A stretch of 64,000 bases of DNA from Ignavibacteriales bacterium (lineage in GTDB: Bacteria > Bacteroidota > Ignavibacteria > Ignavibacteriales > Ignavibacteriaceae). Both the position numbers and the translations under genes were made by a program. The notes under the pieces are model-generated. The model was not told the DNA's origin and did not search any database. It worked only from the letters and a program-made list of their open reading frames with translations. Every line of letters begins with the position of its first letter. Within the stretch, counting starts at the first letter, position 1. Positions 52,260-62,244 of the stretch are shown one piece after another. Location of the stretch: assembly GCA_003538625.1 (NCBI GenBank), contig DPRR01000006.1, forward strand, positions 310,001 to 374,000, read 5' to 3'.

Positions 52260-53672
52260 TTACTTTAAATACATCATCTTTTTTGTTTCGGAATAATCAC
52301 CAGCTTTCAACTGATAAAAATATAAGCCAGAACTTAGTTGTTGATTGTGCATTGTAAATTGTACATTGTACATTCCTGCTGATTTGTATTCATCTACAAG
52401 AGTAGCCACTTCATTTCCAAGAACATCATAAACTTTTAAAGTTTGCCAACTGGAGACTGGTGACTGCCAACTGATTATTGTACCTGGATTAAATGGGTTT
52501 GGATAATTCTGGTATAACTCAAACTTATCAACACTTACAATTTCATTTTCAACTGTTGTTGGATTAACGGGAGTTAAACTTATTAATCCTTTATCAGGCG
52601 TAATCTTTGCAAGCACAACCCAATCAATACCTTTCTCTATAACTTCAAGAGTATCAACAAAACTGCCCTGCTGCAATCTAACATAATTCCAATCGCCCGG
52701 CACTTTTATGTATGCGCTCAAGGGATAATTGTATATTACATCAATTAAATTATCAGTTAATGTAATCTCGATTAGCTGGTTTGATGATGAAATAATTTGA
52801 TATTCTGCTGCATCTCTTTCCTTTATGTAGCGGGTAATATTTCCAACTGTTTCAACCCATACTTCTTTATCCGATGATCTCGACCAAAGAAAATCACAGA
52901 GTGAAGTTAACCATTCATTTGTAACCGGTTCATAAACAGTGTCAGCTAATAATTCGTGAAGCTGAGTAAATGGAACAACATCATGAATAATTATCATTCC
53001 CCATTTACGATTATTAATGGAATTTTGTGTCCATTCAAGAAAAGTAAAAAGTTCGTCAAGGTCATCTTCAATCGAATTTCTGGGTAAATCGAATAAGACA
53101 ACTTTTGCTTTTAAACTAAACCACTCCTCTGGTGTTAATGATGAATCATTCGGAAGTTGACCGAGTGTTCTTCCATTTTCATAAAACAAACTTGCTGCAG
53201 AATCAACAATTGAATTATGAATAGTATAAGGATAGTTTAAGGAAATACATTTCTTATTTGGAATCTTTTGCTCAATAAATATTTTTGATTGATATAACTC
53301 GTATAGTAAAGTGCTGTCATCATTAACATCTCCCCAAAGAAGTGAAGTAAGATCATAATGGTTCATCGTATGAGAACCAATTTCGTGTCCTTCAGCAGCC
53401 ATCATTTGAAAGCCGGGCCAGGTTCCATATCTCCATATCCCGGGTAAAGTTTCGGTCAAATAAGGCGGAAGAACATAAAACGTACCTTTAAATCCATATT
53501 GATTTAATATTGGATTTACATTTTCAATCTGACTTAACAGTCCATCATCAAAAGTTAAACTGAATGCACTTTTCCTGTCATCTGCATAATTGGTAAATCG
53601 AAGCGTACCATAATTCTGTGCAAAAGTAAATTGAGTTAAGGTAAATAGTGTAATAAGTAGTTGTTTGATCAT
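52260..53672 (-). CDS. Secreted polysaccharide deacetylase with type IX sorting domain
   Basis: In 470 residues: a signal peptide (about 1-18), a NodB-type deacetylase domain with LTFDDG and the metal site SHTMNH, and a C-terminal type IX sorting domain (YQNYPNPFNPGTIISW, then LKVYDVLGNEVATLV and GLYFYQLKAG). It is exported through the outer membrane and probably cell-surface attached, where it would remove N-acetyl or similar groups from a glycan. The C-terminal part contains short repetitive DNA (tandem ttgtac-like units at 52337-52375). Confidence 0.9.
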   Translation of the reverse strand: MIKQLLITLFTLTQFTFAQNYGTLRFTNYADDRKSAFSLTFDDGLLSQIENVNPILNQYGFKGTFYVLPPYLTETLPGIWRYGTWPGFQMMAAEGHEIGSHTMNHYDLTSLLWGDVNDDSTLLYELYQSKIFIEQKIPNKKCISLNYPYTIHNSIVDSAASLFYENGRTLGQLPNDSSLTPEEWFSLKAKVVLFDLPRNSIEDDLDELFTFLEWTQNSINNRKWGMIIIHDVVPFTQLHELLADTVYEPVTNEWLTSLCDFLWSRSSDKEVWVETVGNITRYIKERDAAEYQIISSSNQLIEITLTDNLIDVIYNYPLSAYIKVPGDWNYVRLQQGSFVDTLEVIEKGIDWVVLAKITPDKGLISLTPVNPTTVENEIVSVDKFELYQNYPNPFNPGTIISWQSPVSSWQTLKVYDVLGNEVATLVDEYKSAGMYNVQFTMHNQQLSSGLYFYQLKAGDYSETKKMMYLK

Positions 53673-53859
53673 CTTTAATTATTTTTTCTTGCTGAAAGAT
53701 ATTCTTTTCTAAGTAAATAATTTGCTCAAAAATGATGCCTTCAATCACAGATTCTTAAATAATATTTTGGTAATAAAATTGTCTTTAAAGCAATGCCATG
53801 ATTGATTTTGATAATTATTAACTTGCATCGTCTTTTTTTGATAAATAAAATATGAAGAA

Positions 53860-55566
53860 ATGTTAAAACCGAAACTCTTTACCACTCTAAAAAATTATAA
53901 CAAACAACAATTTATTTCAGACGCTACTGCCGGTGTTATTGTCGGCATCGTAGCACTTCCTCTTGCTATTGCTTTTGGCATTGCAAGCGGAGTTACTCCT
54001 GAAAAAGGTATCATCACAGCCATAATTGCAGGATTTGTAATTTCTTTTTTTGGCGGCAGCCGAGTTCAAATAGGCGGTCCCACAGGAGCATTTATAATTA
54101 TTGTTTATGGCATTGTTCAGCAATATGGAACAACCGGATTAGCTATCGCCACAATTATGGCTGGAATTATTTTAGTAATTATGGGATTAGTTAAATTTGG
54201 CTCTCTGATAAAATTTATACCCTACCCGGTTGTTGTGGGATTTACAAGCGGCATTGCTTTGCTGATCTTTTCTACTCAGATTAAAGATTTTTTTGGATTG
54301 CAATTAAATGATGTTCCTGCCGAGTTTCACGAAAAATGGCTGGCTTACTTTCAAACCTTTTCAAGTTTAAATTTTAATGTAGCGGGAATTGCAATACTTT
54401 CATTACTGATTATGATTTTCTGGCCAAAGGTTACACATAAGATTCCGGGTTCGCTAATAGCAATTATAGTAACAACAGTAATTGTAATGATGTTTAAACT
54501 TCCTGTTGATACAATTGGAAGCAGGTTTGGTGAAATATCTTCAAATCTTCCGTCTCCAAGTTTTTACAAAATTGATTTAAGTGTTATTCGAAATCTTATT
54601 GGTCCCGCAACAGTTATTGCAATACTTGCAGCCATTGAATCATTGCTTTCAGCAGTTGTTGCAGATGGTATGATTGGCGGTAAACACAGAAGCAATATGG
54701 AATTGGTTGCACAAGGTTTGGCTAATATTATCACTCCAATATTTGGTGGAATCCCAGCCACGGGTGCTATTGCCAGAACTGCAACTAATATCAAAAACGG
54801 AGGAAGAACTCCTGTAGCCGGAATAATTCATTCTATTACTTTATTAATGATTATGCTTTTCTTTGGAAGTTATGCCAGACTTATTCCGATGGCAACACTT
54901 GCAGCGATACTTGTTATTGTTGCTTATAATATGAGTGAGTGGCGTGCATTTAAATCTTTGTTAAAAAGTCCAAAGAGTGATATAGTCGTTTTATTAACTA
55001 CTTTTTTTCTAACAATAATTTTTGATCTGACTATTGCTATAGAAATTGGTATGGTACTCTCTGTTTTGTTATTTATGAAGAGAATGTCCGAAGTTTCTAA
55101 CGTTAGTGTCATTACCAGGGAACTTGAAGATGAAGAAGATAAACCTGATCCAAATGCAATTGACAAGAAAAAAATTCCGGAAGGTGTAGAAGTTTTTGAA
55201 ATTAACGGACCATTCTTTTTTGGTGCTGCGAAAAAGTTTAAAGATGAAATGTCAATTGTAGAAAAACCACCAAAAGTCAGAATCGTCCGAATGCGAAATG
55301 TGCCTGCAATAGATGCAACCGGGTTGCAAACTCTAAAAGATTTTTATAATGATGCTAAAAAACATCATACACACATGATTTTATCCGGAGTTCATACTCA
55401 ACCGCTATATGCAATGACTCAAGCCGGAATATTTGATTTGTACGGTGAAGAGAATATTCACGGAAATATTGATGATGCACTTGATCGTGCAAGAGAAATA
55501 CTAGGATTACCAAAAATCGGAAGACCGAAGGATTTTGTGCCTACAGTAAAACGAGATGAGAAATAG
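53860..55566 (+). CDS. SulP family anion transporter with STAS domain
   Basis: The 568-residue protein has about 11-14 membrane segments with the SulP motifs VGIVALPLAIAFGIASGVTPEKG and GGIPATGAIARTATNIKNGG, and a C-terminal cytoplasmic STAS domain (about 435-545, with VRIVRMRNVPAIDATGLQTL). Members carry sulfate, bicarbonate or other anions; the ion is not predictable. It is encoded alone and its end is 3 bases from the convergent uvrA gene. Confidence 0.93.
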   Translation: MLKPKLFTTLKNYNKQQFISDATAGVIVGIVALPLAIAFGIASGVTPEKGIITAIIAGFVISFFGGSRVQIGGPTGAFIIIVYGIVQQYGTTGLAIATIMAGIILVIMGLVKFGSLIKFIPYPVVVGFTSGIALLIFSTQIKDFFGLQLNDVPAEFHEKWLAYFQTFSSLNFNVAGIAILSLLIMIFWPKVTHKIPGSLIAIIVTTVIVMMFKLPVDTIGSRFGEISSNLPSPSFYKIDLSVIRNLIGPATVIAILAAIESLLSAVVADGMIGGKHRSNMELVAQGLANIITPIFGGIPATGAIARTATNIKNGGRTPVAGIIHSITLLMIMLFFGSYARLIPMATLAAILVIVAYNMSEWRAFKSLLKSPKSDIVVLLTTFFLTIIFDLTIAIEIGMVLSVLLFMKRMSEVSNVSVITRELEDEEDKPDPNAIDKKKIPEGVEVFEINGPFFFGAAKKFKDEMSIVEKPPKVRIVRMRNVPAIDATGLQTLKDFYNDAKKHHTHMILSGVHTQPLYAMTQAGIFDLYGEENIHGNIDDALDRAREILGLPKIGRPKDFVPTVKRDEK

Positions 55567-55569
55567 ATT

Positions 55570-58350
55570 TTAGTTTAGGTAATGTTTTAAATATTTTCCG
55601 GTCCATGAATTTACAACTTCAGCAATTTCTTCTGGAGTTCCGGTAGCAACAATTTCTCCACCTTTATCACCGGCTTCAGGTCCAAGATCAATAACGTAAT
55701 CTGCACATTTAATTACATCCAAATTGTGCTCGATGATCACAACAGAATTATTTCTTTCAAGCAGCAGTTGAAAACACTTTAATAATTTTGAAATATCATG
55801 AAAATGCAAACCGGTTGTGGGTTCATCAAATATAAAAAGTATATGACGTCTGTCCCGTTGAGAAGTCAGATATGATGCAAGTTTTATTCGTTGGGCTTCT
55901 CCACCTGATAATGTATTTGACGGCTGACCAAGTTTAATGTAACCCAATCCAACTTCAGCTAACATTTCCAATAATCTCGTAATTCTATCATTTCCCTCAA
56001 AAAATAAAATTGCCTCATCAACCGTCATCTCAAGAACATCAACCAGATTTTTTCCTTTGTAAGTAATTTCCCGGATCTCTTTTTTGTAGCGGGTTCCGTC
56101 ACAATCATCACACTTTAGATAAAGATCGGCAAGAAACTGCATCTCTACTTTTATATACCCATCACCCTGGCAATTTTCACATCTTCCGCCCGGAACGTTG
56201 AATGAGAAAAATCCGGGTTTGTAACCACGCGCTCTTGCCTGATGAGTATTTGCAAATAATTCGCGAATCAATTCAAATGCTTTTATATAACTAATTGGAT
56301 TTGATCTTGGCGATTTGCCAATTGGTGACTGATCCACGATTACCACATCATCAATATACTCGCCGCCTTTTATTTCATCATACTTTCCTATGAATGATGG
56401 TGCGTTGCCAAGATACTTTGCAAGTCCTGCATAAAACACATCATGTATAAGTGTGCTTTTTCCGGATCCACTAACTCCGGTAACTACAACAAATTTATTT
56501 AAGGGAATTTCCAGCGTAAGATTTTTAAGATTGTTTTCTTTTGCACCTATAATTCTTACTGATTTACTTTTCCGTTCATTCCGCTTTTCCGGAATCGGAA
56601 TACTCATCTCACCAGAAAGATATTTACCAGTTAACGAATTTTTATCTTTTATTATTTCAGAATAATTTCCGATTGCAACAATTTCTCCGCCTTCAATTCC
56701 TGCTTTTGGTCCCATATCAAAAATCAGATCTGCTTCTTTCATCATGTCGGCATCGTGCTCAACAACCAAAACTGTATTTCCAATATCTCTCAGATTTTTC
56801 AAAATGTTAATCAGTTTTGCATTATCACGTGGGTGCAAACCGATACTTGGCTCATCTAAAACATATAATGTTCCTACTAAAGCAGAACCGAGAGAAGTTG
56901 CCAGATTTATTCTTTGTGTTTCTCCGCCCGAAAGTGTATTGCTGTATCTATCCAAAGTTAGATAACCAATTCCAACATTATTAAGAAAGGTTAGTCGTTT
57001 AATGATTTCTTTAAGAACACGTTCTGCAACCGAATAATCATATTCTGATAATTGAAGTTGTTCAAAGAACTTTAGTGAATGCTCGATTGGCATTTGTACG
57101 ATTTCATGGATCGATTTGCCATCAATCTTAACCTGAAGAGCTTCTCTTCTTAAACGTGAACCTTTACAAGCCGGACAAATTGTATATCCACGGTAACGGC
57201 TTAACATTACACGAACATGGATTTTATAAGTTTTCCTTTCAAGCTCGGAGAAGAAATGATCAAGTCCTTTATATTTTCCAAAACCCTTTTTAACAAGTGC
57301 AATCTGATCTTCATTTAATTGTTTATAAGGTACGTTTATTGGAAACTTATAATCCCGGGCATTTTGAATAAGATCCCGTAAATAAGAGCCATATTTTGCT
57401 CCGTGAAATGGCGCTATTGCTCCATCAGCAATTGTTAGATTTGGATTAGGGATAACCAAATTCATATCCACACCAATTACTTTGCTAAATCCCTGGCAAA
57501 CCGGGCAGGCACCGAATGGATTATTGAATGAAAAAAATCTTGGTTCAGGTTCTTCGTAACGAACACCACAGCACTCATAAAACTTATTAAACTCGTACTG
57601 CTGATCGGTATCGGCATTGATAAGTACAATTCTGTTCTCACCTTCTTTAAATGTTACTTCAATAGAATCTGAAAGCTTTTCACGAACCTCACCTTTGGCA
57701 ACTTTAAATCTATCAACAATAACTTTAACATCTTTTTTGTTCTTCGGTAGTTTTACTTCCGTTTCATTCAGATCATAAAATTTTTTATTCAAATAAATTC
57801 TAAAGAATCCACGTTTTTTTAACAATTCAACTTCTTCTTTTACGGAATGTCCTTCGTGATCGTGAAGTGGAAATGCAAGATAAAATCGAGTACCATCTAT
57901 CTGTGTTTCAAGCCAATCAGCAACTGTACCTGTTGTTGCCTTTGTTACAATCTTTCCGCATTGAAAACAAATTGTTTTGCCGACCCTGGCGAACAGTAAT
58001 CTAAGATAATCATAAACCTCCGTAGTTGTTCCGACTGTAGATCTGGAATTTCTTGAACCGGTTTTTTGTTCAATTGCAACGGCGGGAGAAATACCCTGAA
58101 TAAAATCCACATCAGGTTTATTCATTCGCTCAAGAAATTGCCGCGCATAGGAAGAAAGACTTTCAACATATCTTCTCTGTCCTTCGGCATAAATTGTATC
58201 AAATACTAAAGATGACTTGCCGCTTCCACTTACTCCTGTAAATACAACCAGTTTATTGCGAGGAATCTCAAAGCTCAAATTTTTAAGATTATGCTCACGT
58301 GCACCTTTAACTATTATTTTTTTTTCTTTTGTATTTTTAATTTTTGTCAT
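55570..58350 (-). CDS. uvrA: Excinuclease ABC subunit A
   Basis: The 926-residue protein has both UvrA ATPase halves (Walker A GVSGSGKSSLVFD and GVSGSGKSTLIHD, two LSGGE signatures) and the DNA-damage recognition core. The second zinc module is normal (CENCQGDGYIK...CDDCDG). In the first, the usual CxxC before EEPEPRFFSFNNP reads YECCG, so its first Cys is absent or displaced. UvrA finds bulky DNA lesions and loads UvrB in nucleotide excision repair. Confidence 0.97.
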   Translation of the reverse strand: MTKIKNTKEKKIIVKGAREHNLKNLSFEIPRNKLVVFTGVSGSGKSSLVFDTIYAEGQRRYVESLSSYARQFLERMNKPDVDFIQGISPAVAIEQKTGSRNSRSTVGTTTEVYDYLRLLFARVGKTICFQCGKIVTKATTGTVADWLETQIDGTRFYLAFPLHDHEGHSVKEEVELLKKRGFFRIYLNKKFYDLNETEVKLPKNKKDVKVIVDRFKVAKGEVREKLSDSIEVTFKEGENRIVLINADTDQQYEFNKFYECCGVRYEEPEPRFFSFNNPFGACPVCQGFSKVIGVDMNLVIPNPNLTIADGAIAPFHGAKYGSYLRDLIQNARDYKFPINVPYKQLNEDQIALVKKGFGKYKGLDHFFSELERKTYKIHVRVMLSRYRGYTICPACKGSRLRREALQVKIDGKSIHEIVQMPIEHSLKFFEQLQLSEYDYSVAERVLKEIIKRLTFLNNVGIGYLTLDRYSNTLSGGETQRINLATSLGSALVGTLYVLDEPSIGLHPRDNAKLINILKNLRDIGNTVLVVEHDADMMKEADLIFDMGPKAGIEGGEIVAIGNYSEIIKDKNSLTGKYLSGEMSIPIPEKRNERKSKSVRIIGAKENNLKNLTLEIPLNKFVVVTGVSGSGKSTLIHDVFYAGLAKYLGNAPSFIGKYDEIKGGEYIDDVVIVDQSPIGKSPRSNPISYIKAFELIRELFANTHQARARGYKPGFFSFNVPGGRCENCQGDGYIKVEMQFLADLYLKCDDCDGTRYKKEIREITYKGKNLVDVLEMTVDEAILFFEGNDRITRLLEMLAEVGLGYIKLGQPSNTLSGGEAQRIKLASYLTSQRDRRHILFIFDEPTTGLHFHDISKLLKCFQLLLERNNSVVIIEHNLDVIKCADYVIDLGPEAGDKGGEIVATGTPEEIAEVVNSWTGKYLKHYLN

Positions 58351-58533
58351 ATGTGATTTGAAAGTTGAAGCGATAGTTAAGAAATTTTTATTTACAGGCT
58401 GGAAGTTGTCAATCTAAAAGTTCAGAACAGAAAAAAAATTAATATTAATTTTAACCTTTTTATTAAACCCGGTAAACTCCAAAACGCATGTTAATAACCA
58501 GGAATTTTATTAAGATTTTTTTCTATCCTCTTA

Positions 58534-59559
58534 TTATTTTTCTTCTAAAGCTTTAAGTTCCAATATTTTTTCATCCAATAATTTTATCTTATCATTTAAC
58601 TCAATAATTCTACTATCAATTTCATTCTGAAATTCTGCTTTATCCCAATACCCTCTTTCCTCAAAATAGCTTTTGAACAACCAATTATGTTTTAATGCTT
58701 CCATATTTTCTGCCAGCCTTGAGGCTGATGTTTTTGCGTCTTCCGTTACATCGATCAGATTATCCAGTATTTTATTTAATGATTTTCCTTCTTTGCCTTT
58801 ATCAGAAACGAGCGATCCCAATAATCCTTTACCTTCTGAAACTCCTTGTAATACAGTATCAATGCGTGTTACTATACTGTTAACATTTGCAACAACATCT
58901 TTTACCCCGACTCCTAATTCATCAAACAATCCTATAACCTCTTTCATATCTCCGGTTAAAGACGTCATGCTCTCGTCGGCGGAAATTGTTAAATTGGTTG
59001 CAGCGTTGTACAATTTATCATCATTAAGAATTTTCCCCATTGTTCCTTCACCCTTATTTACTTTAGAAACAATCTCAGCAAGATTTTTTGTCATATCTTT
59101 TGTGTACGCCATAATTCCCTGTGTTTCCTGGATAATGTCCGCAAAACTTAAAGGTTCTTTAGAAAGGATAATACCATTGTCGGAAACACCGTCAGCTTGA
59201 TCGGATCCCATTGTAATCATCACAACTTTATTTCCAACAAGACCTTCAGTTTCGATACTTGCGCGGGAATCTTTTTTGATGAATCTTTTTATTTCATCTT
59301 TTATCCTCATTGCAACCTCTACACGACCGGTAGTATCATTTACAATCCGTACGCTTTTAACCGCTCCAACATCAATACCACCAAATCTTACTGAAGCTCC
59401 GTTTCTTAATCCTTCCGTATTCTGGAAGTAAGCTTTTACGGTAAAAGTTGATGCAAACAATTGATCTTTATTTCCCAGAAGAAAAATTAGTATCACAAGT
59501 AATGTGCTTCCTAGAAAAATAAAAATTCCAAGTTTTGCATTTGCAAGATTACTAGACAT
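58534..59559 (-). CDS. mlaD: MCE/MlaD family lipid-binding protein
   Basis: The 341-residue protein has one N-terminal membrane helix (about 8-27), an MCE domain (about 33-115, AYFQNTEGLRNGASVRFGGIDVGAVKSV) and a long helical C-terminus with coiled coil. It is the substrate-binding part of an ABC lipid transporter between inner and outer membranes. The ATG at 59557-59559 has an aggag ribosome site and overlaps the ATPase gene by 8 bases; an earlier in-frame start adds 8 residues without a ribosome site. Confidence 0.9.
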   Translation of the reverse strand: MSSNLANAKLGIFIFLGSTLLVILIFLLGNKDQLFASTFTVKAYFQNTEGLRNGASVRFGGIDVGAVKSVRIVNDTTGRVEVAMRIKDEIKRFIKKDSRASIETEGLVGNKVVMITMGSDQADGVSDNGIILSKEPLSFADIIQETQGIMAYTKDMTKNLAEIVSKVNKGEGTMGKILNDDKLYNAATNLTISADESMTSLTGDMKEVIGLFDELGVGVKDVVANVNSIVTRIDTVLQGVSEGKGLLGSLVSDKGKEGKSLNKILDNLIDVTEDAKTSASRLAENMEALKHNWLFKSYFEERGYWDKAEFQNEIDSRIIELNDKIKLLDEKILELKALEEK

Positions 59560-60316
59560 TGCTGCTCCTGTTCTGCTGTTCAAAAATTTTATGACTGAAG
59601 AAATTTCTTAAAAATGGATCGGAAGAAGAAGTTAGCTCTTCTATGCTCCCCTCGTGCTGTACGATTCCATTATTAAGTACAATTGCTCTATCCGCGATAA
59701 TTTCCGCACATAATAAATCATGTGTAACAATTATCGATGTCATCTTTAAGGACTTTTGTAGCTCAAGTATTAAAGAACTAATTTCTTTTGATGTTATAGG
59801 ATCAAGTCCTGTAGTAGGTTCATCATAAAGCATAAGTTTTGGTTCGGCAATTACAGAACGTGCCAGACCAATTCTTTTTTTCATACCGCCCGAAAGTTCC
59901 GATGGCATTTTATTAATAGCTTCTTCCAAAGAAACTTTTTCTAAAACTGATTTAATTTTTTCTTCTCTTTCTTTTGGAGTAAAGTTAAAATGACGTATCA
60001 ATGGAAATTCCAGATTCTCTCTGACTGTCATTGAATCATACAAGGCAGCACCCTGAAACAAAAATCCAAGATTTTGACGGACATCGTTTAACTCTTTAAG
60101 ATTTAAAGAAAGTACGTTTTTTCCATCAATAAATATTTCACCGCTGTCCGGTTCAAGTAATCGGACTATACATTTAAGTAAAACACTCTTTCCCGTTCCG
60201 CTCTGCCCGAATACAACCATATTTTCGCCTTCTTCCACATTAAACGAAACATCGTTAAGAACAACGTGCGAATCAAACGCTTTGGAAACATTATTTATTT
60301 CTACAACCTTTTTCAT
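59552..60316 (-). CDS. mlaF: MlaF-like ABC transporter ATPase
   Basis: The 254-residue protein has Walker A (GQSGTGKS), the signature LSGGMKKRIGLARS and Walker B (LMLYDEPTTGLDP), the form typical of MlaF. It powers phospholipid transport by the MlaFE complex. It is encoded between the permease (10 bases upstream) and the MCE protein. Confidence 0.93.
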   Translation of the reverse strand: MKKVVEINNVSKAFDSHVVLNDVSFNVEEGENMVVFGQSGTGKSVLLKCIVRLLEPDSGEIFIDGKNVLSLNLKELNDVRQNLGFLFQGAALYDSMTVRENLEFPLIRHFNFTPKEREEKIKSVLEKVSLEEAINKMPSELSGGMKKRIGLARSVIAEPKLMLYDEPTTGLDPITSKEISSLILELQKSLKMTSIIVTHDLLCAEIIADRAIVLNNGIVQHEGSIEELTSSSDPFLRNFFSHKIFEQQNRSSNV

Positions 60317-60326
60317 ATTATGCTGA

Positions 60327-61133
60327 TTAAACCGTTGGCCATAACCATAATGTTACTTTTACAAGAACCATATCAAAAATTAATATCATTAAAGATGATA
60401 CAACAACAGCAGTAGTTGCTGCTTTACCAACACCTTCGGTGCCATTAGTTGCGGTGTACCCTTTATACGTACCAACTATTCCCACAATAAAACCGAATAC
60501 AAAAGTTTTTAAAATTCCGGGTATTGCGTCTCCAAATTCTACTGATGCAACAACCGAATCAATGTAATACTGATAATTCATATTCTGAACAAGAACAACG
60601 GCTAAATAAGATCCAATAAATGCTATGAATATTACATACACTGTTAATATCGGCAGAATAAAAGTACAAGCAAATATTCTTGTTATAACAAGATATTTAA
60701 ACGGATTTACACCCGATACTTCCATTGCATCAATCTGTTCAGTAACCCGCATTGACCCGAGTTCTGCTCCAATTCCGGAACTAACTCTTCCGGCAAAAAT
60801 TAGAGCTGTTATTACCGGAGCTAATTCCCTTACTATAGAAATTCCAACAGAACCCGGTAAAAATGCCTCAGCACCAAATCTTACCATAACAGGATGCATT
60901 TGCATTGTTATAACTAACCCAATTATAAATCCAGTAACACTAACAATTGGCAAGGTTTTAATTCCCAGTTCATCCATATGCTTACGGATCTGCTCAATTT
61001 CGTAAGGCGGGGTAAAGACTTGTTTTAAAAATTGAAGTTGAAACTGCCATAACCCGGCAATCATAATGAAAAACTCTGCCAAACGCTTTTCATATGAGTT
61101 TGGATTAACTTTAATCGTTTTAGGTTTTTTCAT
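60327..61133 (-). CDS. mlaE: MlaE-like ABC transporter permease
   Basis: The 268-residue membrane protein has the MlaE family core with about five to six helices and the motifs GFIIGLVITMQ, ELAPVITALIFAGRVSSGIGAELGSMRVTEQIDAMEV and a YKGYTATNGTEGVGKAATTAVV segment near the end. It forms the membrane channel of the lipid transporter and is the first gene of the mlaEFD operon. Confidence 0.93.
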   Translation of the reverse strand: MKKPKTIKVNPNSYEKRLAEFFIMIAGLWQFQLQFLKQVFTPPYEIEQIRKHMDELGIKTLPIVSVTGFIIGLVITMQMHPVMVRFGAEAFLPGSVGISIVRELAPVITALIFAGRVSSGIGAELGSMRVTEQIDAMEVSGVNPFKYLVITRIFACTFILPILTVYVIFIAFIGSYLAVVLVQNMNYQYYIDSVVASVEFGDAIPGILKTFVFGFIVGIVGTYKGYTATNGTEGVGKAATTAVVVSSLMILIFDMVLVKVTLWLWPTV

Positions 61134-61243
61134 TATTGATTTTACTTTTCAGATAAGTTTTTATTTTGTTGATTTCAAACTAAGAAAATTTTAGGAATAA
61201 ATTTGAACAACTTTTTCTGTTTGTGAAGCTAATCAATCAGAAT

Positions 61244-61609
61244 TTAATAAAATGCGTTCTCATAATGTTTTATAATAGGATTGGAACCATCTCCCATTAC
61301 AATAGCTACAACATCAAACCGGCAATCGGCTTCTTCAATTTCTCTGTCAAATAAGTACAATTCTGCCATTCTTTTGATCTGTTTAATTTTTTTAGGATTG
61401 ATGGCATATTCCGGTTCACCAAACTCTAAATTAACCCGGGTTTTTACTTCCACAAAAACCAATTGTCCTTTATCATTGGCAACTATATCAATCTCTCCGT
61501 GACCATAATGATAATTTCTGGCTACTATTTCAAATCCTTTGTCGGACAGAAATTTTGCTGCAATTTCTTCTCCCTCCTTGCCGATGTCTTTTTTATTTTT
61601 TTCACTCAT
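61244..61609 (-). CDS. YraN family (UPF0102) endonuclease-like protein
   Basis: The 121-residue protein has the YraN pattern: KKDIGKEGEEIAAKFL, the restriction-endonuclease-like core GEIDIVANDKGQLVFVEVKTR (D, then E-x-K) and a RFDVVAI strand. The fold suggests a nuclease, but the function is not established. It lies 8 bases after the rnhB gene, a pairing common in bacteria. Confidence 0.93.
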   Translation of the reverse strand: MSEKNKKDIGKEGEEIAAKFLSDKGFEIVARNYHYGHGEIDIVANDKGQLVFVEVKTRVNLEFGEPEYAINPKKIKQIKRMAELYLFDREIEEADCRFDVVAIVMGDGSNPIIKHYENAFY

Positions 61610-61617
61610 ATGAAAAT

Positions 61618-62244
61618 TTATTCAACAAATGATAATTCTGTTTGATAAGCACGATCAAAAATTTTATTAAGAAATGTTTTTCTATGCACAACACATGCAC
61701 CGTATTTTAAAACGGCGTTAATGTGTTCTTTAGTTGGATATCCTTTATTTCTTTCCCAGCCATAGATTGGAAATTTTTTGGCTGAGCGTATCATTATTCT
61801 ATCCCGTACAACTTTTGCAATTATAGACGCAGAAGCTATCGATAAAGATTTTGAGTCTCCCTTTATAATAGTTATCACTTCCGCTTCGTAAGCAAATGAT
61901 TTGTTTCCGTCTATAAGAATTATATCCGGCTGCGGACTTAACTTTTGCACTGATTTTTTCATCGCCAGCAGAGATGCTTTTAAAATATTTATCTCATCAA
62001 TTTTACTTTGTGAAATTACGGTATATGAATATGCTAATGCATTTTTACAAATAACTTTAAATAGTTCTTCTCTTAAGTTTGCCGATAATTTTTTAGAATC
62101 ATTAATTCTTTCGTCGTAAAAATCTACCGGTAAAATAACTGCAGCCGCTACAACGGGGCCTGCAAGTGGACCGCGTCCGGCTTCATCTGTTCCGGCTAAA
62201 TATTTGTTATTGTCGATTAAATATTTTATATCAAAGTTTTTCAT
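61618..62244 (-). CDS. rnhB: Ribonuclease HII
   Basis: The 208-residue enzyme has the motifs GTDEAGRGPLAGPVVAAAV (the first catalytic Asp-Glu), DIILIDG with the next Asp, and GDSKSLSIASASIIAKV RD-type region in a normal type 2 RNase H. It removes RNA from RNA-DNA hybrids and misinserted ribonucleotides. Its start overlaps the end of the prenyltransferase gene (ATGA). Confidence 0.96.
   Translation of the reverse strand: MKNFDIKYLIDNNKYLAGTDEAGRGPLAGPVVAAAVILPVDFYDERINDSKKLSANLREELFKVICKNALAYSYTVISQSKIDEINILKASLLAMKKSVQKLSPQPDIILIDGNKSFAYEAEVITIIKGDSKSLSIASASIIAKVVRDRIMIRSAKKFPIYGWERNKGYPTKEHINAVLKYGACVVHRKTFLNKIFDRAYQTELSFVE

Noticed and set aside
52337..52375. Tandem ttgtac-like repeats in the deacetylase gene as a separate element
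   Set aside because: The repeats stay in frame within the sorting domain and the protein reads through normally, so they are treated as part of the gene.
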